From: Sepioteuthis lessoniana
Taxonomy: Eukaryota > Mollusca > Cephalopoda > Myopsida > Loliginidae
DNA: 64,000 nucleotides
Assembly: GCA_963585895.1 (NCBI GenBank)
Contig: OY757939.1
Coordinates: 26,726,367 to 26,790,366 of the forward strand
Reading direction: 5' to 3'
In this document: piece after piece, positions 62,193 through 64,000 of the stretch
Numbering within the stretch: position 1 is the stretch's first letter
How the letters are laid out: each line of letters begins with the position of its first letter
Translations under genes and position numbers: made by a program
The notes under the pieces: model-generated
What the model saw: the letters and a program-made list of their open reading frames with translations, nothing else
Told to the model about the DNA's origin: nothing
Databases searched by the model: none

Positions 62193-62828
62193 TTGTAAAC
62201 ACATTCTGTTGATAACATTTGTTATCGAGTCTGAAAGCATTTCTTTTGCACACAGCGAAATGGTTTAAGATATTGCTACATCATAGTCATAAATAAACAT
62301 CAGTCATTTGTTTGCACACATTTTAATAGAGATACATAATATGTAAGAGATTAGTTGGTAATTTAAACGAGGTAGAACTAATTTGTTTGCACACTAATAT
62401 TGCTGTTGTTTCTACATGTTTAAATGGTTTCAATTATTGTTATCGAGCACTTGTAATTCAATTCATTATTAATCATTTGTTTCCACACAGTGAAGTAGTT
62501 ACAAGTATTGCTATTTAATATTCTTTTCAACATTATTCATTCTTTGGAGACAGTTAAATGGTTTCAAGTATTGCTATGTATTACTAAAAAAATGTCATTT
62601 GTTTACACAGTTAAATGATTAAACGTTTCTGTTTCAAACAATTCAATTTTGCAAAAATCATTTTAAATATCAAACAGTTCTATTTGACCCATAGATAGGA
62701 CTCTATCCGGTGCTACCTTTCCGGGCTTCACCCTCAGATTGTTTAATGTCATATTAAGGACACCTGTTTAGTGGGGGCCTTACCACTCTACAGAGATGCG
62801 GTTGATTTATTCTACAGCCCCAGCTATA
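62065..62828 (-). repeat. Composite repeat C, full-length copy with (TA)n
   Basis: Tail 'ggtttggttttatgtcatat', 'ggttattaaatgccaagtc'; (TA)n 62126-62189; 'gatttgtaaacacattctgt'; about eight units with 'gtttgcacaca' and 'caagtattgctatgtatta' cores (62230-62670); head 'tatttgacccatagatagga', 'actctacagagatgcgg', 'ctacagccccagct'. The head has an internal deletion. Confidence 0.85.
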
Positions 62829-63139
62829 TCCATTTCATGGGCTATATTAATTTCGTCTTAGATAATAGATATCCGTTTTGTAATTGACGCAGTAAATTTA
62901 TGGTCATATTCTACATGCGCTATTGAAACCATGTTGCTCTTATACCTTCTTCTATTTCTCTCTTGATTCTTTTCTTGTGAACAGGGGATATATTGATGAA
63001 ACTGGACCGTAAAATGATGGTCGTAATTTCATGGATGAGTGCTCTCTTGATAAATCTTCGCTGGATACAGAGAGCGAATCATGTCGATTTGATTTTTCGT
63101 GTTGTCTTTCTTTCTCTCAAGTTGACAGAATTTTTCTAC

Positions 63140-63180
63140 AGTGTATATATATATATATATATATATTTCTACACTGTATC

Positions 63181-63240
<60 letters not shown>
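63140..63240. repeat. (TA)n/(TG)n microsatellite
   Basis: Two TA tracts separated by 'tttctacactgtatc', then a TG tract. Confidence 0.95.
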
Positions 63241-63243
<3 letters not shown>

Positions 63244-63319
63244 AGACGCTTGCAAAATGGAGTTCAAATCGAAGTAGTTTGCGTTTCACTACGTGCTAAT
63301 GCCTATGAGAGATCTTAGA

Positions 63320-63485
63320 TTAATTTCTTCTTTCCTACTATTGATAAATAGTTGGGCTGACGGTGTTCTTTAGCTTTGCTATGGCAACCGGTGTACGAAA
63401 AGAAAAACTCTAAATTCCAACCAGTTGTATTCTGCTAAGAAATTGACCTTGTACCCTATCCTTCACGTAGTGGAGGGGTTGGCAA
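63320..63485 (+). repeat. tRNA-headed SINE (third family) body
   Basis: 'ctactattgataaatagttg', 'ggcaaccggtgtacgaaaag', 'gaccttgtaccctatccttc', 'gtagtggaggggttggc'. Confidence 0.6.
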
Positions 63486-63491
63486 TATATA

Positions 63492-64000
63492 CGTAGTGAA
63501 TTTAATAAGTTTCAATCCTTTTTTTGTACAGGCATTTGAAATTGTCGTAGACTCTTGAACATTCAGCATGTTATTGCGAAACATCTTATGAAATGACAGA
63601 CCCATTTTTACGATTTCAGATTCAAATGAACATCTACAGCAGAAATTGGAATACACCCTACTAAAGTCTGATTGTCACAGTTGGTGAATTTCAAAAATGC
63701 AATCTGGACGTGAGGACACTTTAGAAGAATTATATGATATAAAATTCTGCTTTAAACTTGGGGAAAATGCCACAGAAACGTATGGAATGCTTCAGACTAC
63801 TTTTCGACCATTTTTCATGAATCGAGCATCAGTTTTTGAGTGGCATAAGAGTGGCATAAGAGGGATGATGAGAGGTGTGAGAGGAGAAAGGAAGTCAATA
63901 CACCAGAGTTGATTGGCAAAAGGGTTAAGGTTAGGGTTAGGGTTACTATATTGAGGTTCAGCAAGAGATTCCGTCGGAAGAGGCAAGCACTCTTCAAATT
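63492..64000 (+). mobile_element. Second GVQW-type mariner copy, cut by window end
   Basis: The left terminal repeat (63492-63525, 'cgtagtgaatttaataagtt') follows a TA. The first 420 bases align with 26391 onward. The frame 63697-63912 reads SGREDTLEELYDIKFCFKLG and FEWHKSGIRG (N-terminal helix-turn-helix region). Then comes an internal deletion whose junction carries a telomere-like GGTTAG repeat (63922-63946), after which 'actatattgaggttcagcaa' resumes in the catalytic-domain region. The right end lies outside the window. Confidence 0.75.

Noticed and set aside
63915-63950. Chromosome end (telomere)
   Set aside because: Only three to four GGTTAG units, embedded in a mariner copy that continues on both sides.

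Overview
The window looks like repeat-dominated, AT-rich nuclear DNA from an animal, most likely a cephalopod of octopus type. That assignment is an inference. It rests on dense tRNA-derived SINEs with a shared tail (like the octopus OK/OR families as I know them), GVQW-type mariner copies, a YADD-type non-LTR reverse transcriptase familiar from cephalopod genomes, and very abundant (TA)n, (CA)n, (CT)n, (AAT)n and (TTC)n microsatellites. I found no host protein-coding gene. Most open frames are translations of microsatellites or shadows of decayed mobile elements, so this is best read as an intergenic or large-intron segment.

Mobile-element content. (1) A non-LTR retrotransposon whose C-terminal region has a CCHC knuckle and a restriction-like endonuclease domain is present as about a dozen 5'-truncated copies (about 6.9-8.2, 13.2-14.2, 15.9-16.4, 40.2-41.1, 45.1-45.8 on the minus strand, 46.6-46.8, 51.7-52.8 and 60.7-61.3 kb). 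The best-preserved copies start inside and end in (AAT)n. (2) A second, YADD-type non-LTR element is at 30.8-31.7 kb (minus), nested in another repeat, with a decayed relative at 56.8-57.6 kb. (3) There are two mariner families: GVQW-like copies at 26.4-27.2 kb and 63.5 kb to the end, both internally deleted, and a Mos1-like fragment at 27.9-28.4 kb. (4) Two tRNA-derived SINE families (here A and B) and several further tRNA-headed repeats occur. (5) A composite non-autonomous repeat (here C) has a constant head, an internal array of 50-70-bp units and the same tail as SINE A; more than twenty copies and fragments lie on both strands. (6) A probable solo LTR is at 13.5 kb, and foldback or MITE elements are at 1.3-1.6, 4.5-5.3 and 59.3-59.5 kb.

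The least expected signal is a scattered set of sequences with type-I hammerhead ribozyme architecture (CTGANGA, stem II, GAAA, a very short stem III, U-H, stem I). The best, at 33.21-33.27 kb on the plus strand, has an intact core and a perfect 5-bp stem II. About a dozen others are more or less decayed and many sit beside (TA)n tracts. They probably mark ends of Penelope-like or retrozyme-like elements.

Possible host regulatory sequence is limited to a CpG-dense patch at 8.59-8.89 kb, a CCAAT/TATA-type promoter-like region at 10.9-11.1 kb, and a GC-rich patch at 22.99-23.15 kb. All coordinates for repeats are by eye; ends may be off by 10-30 bases.
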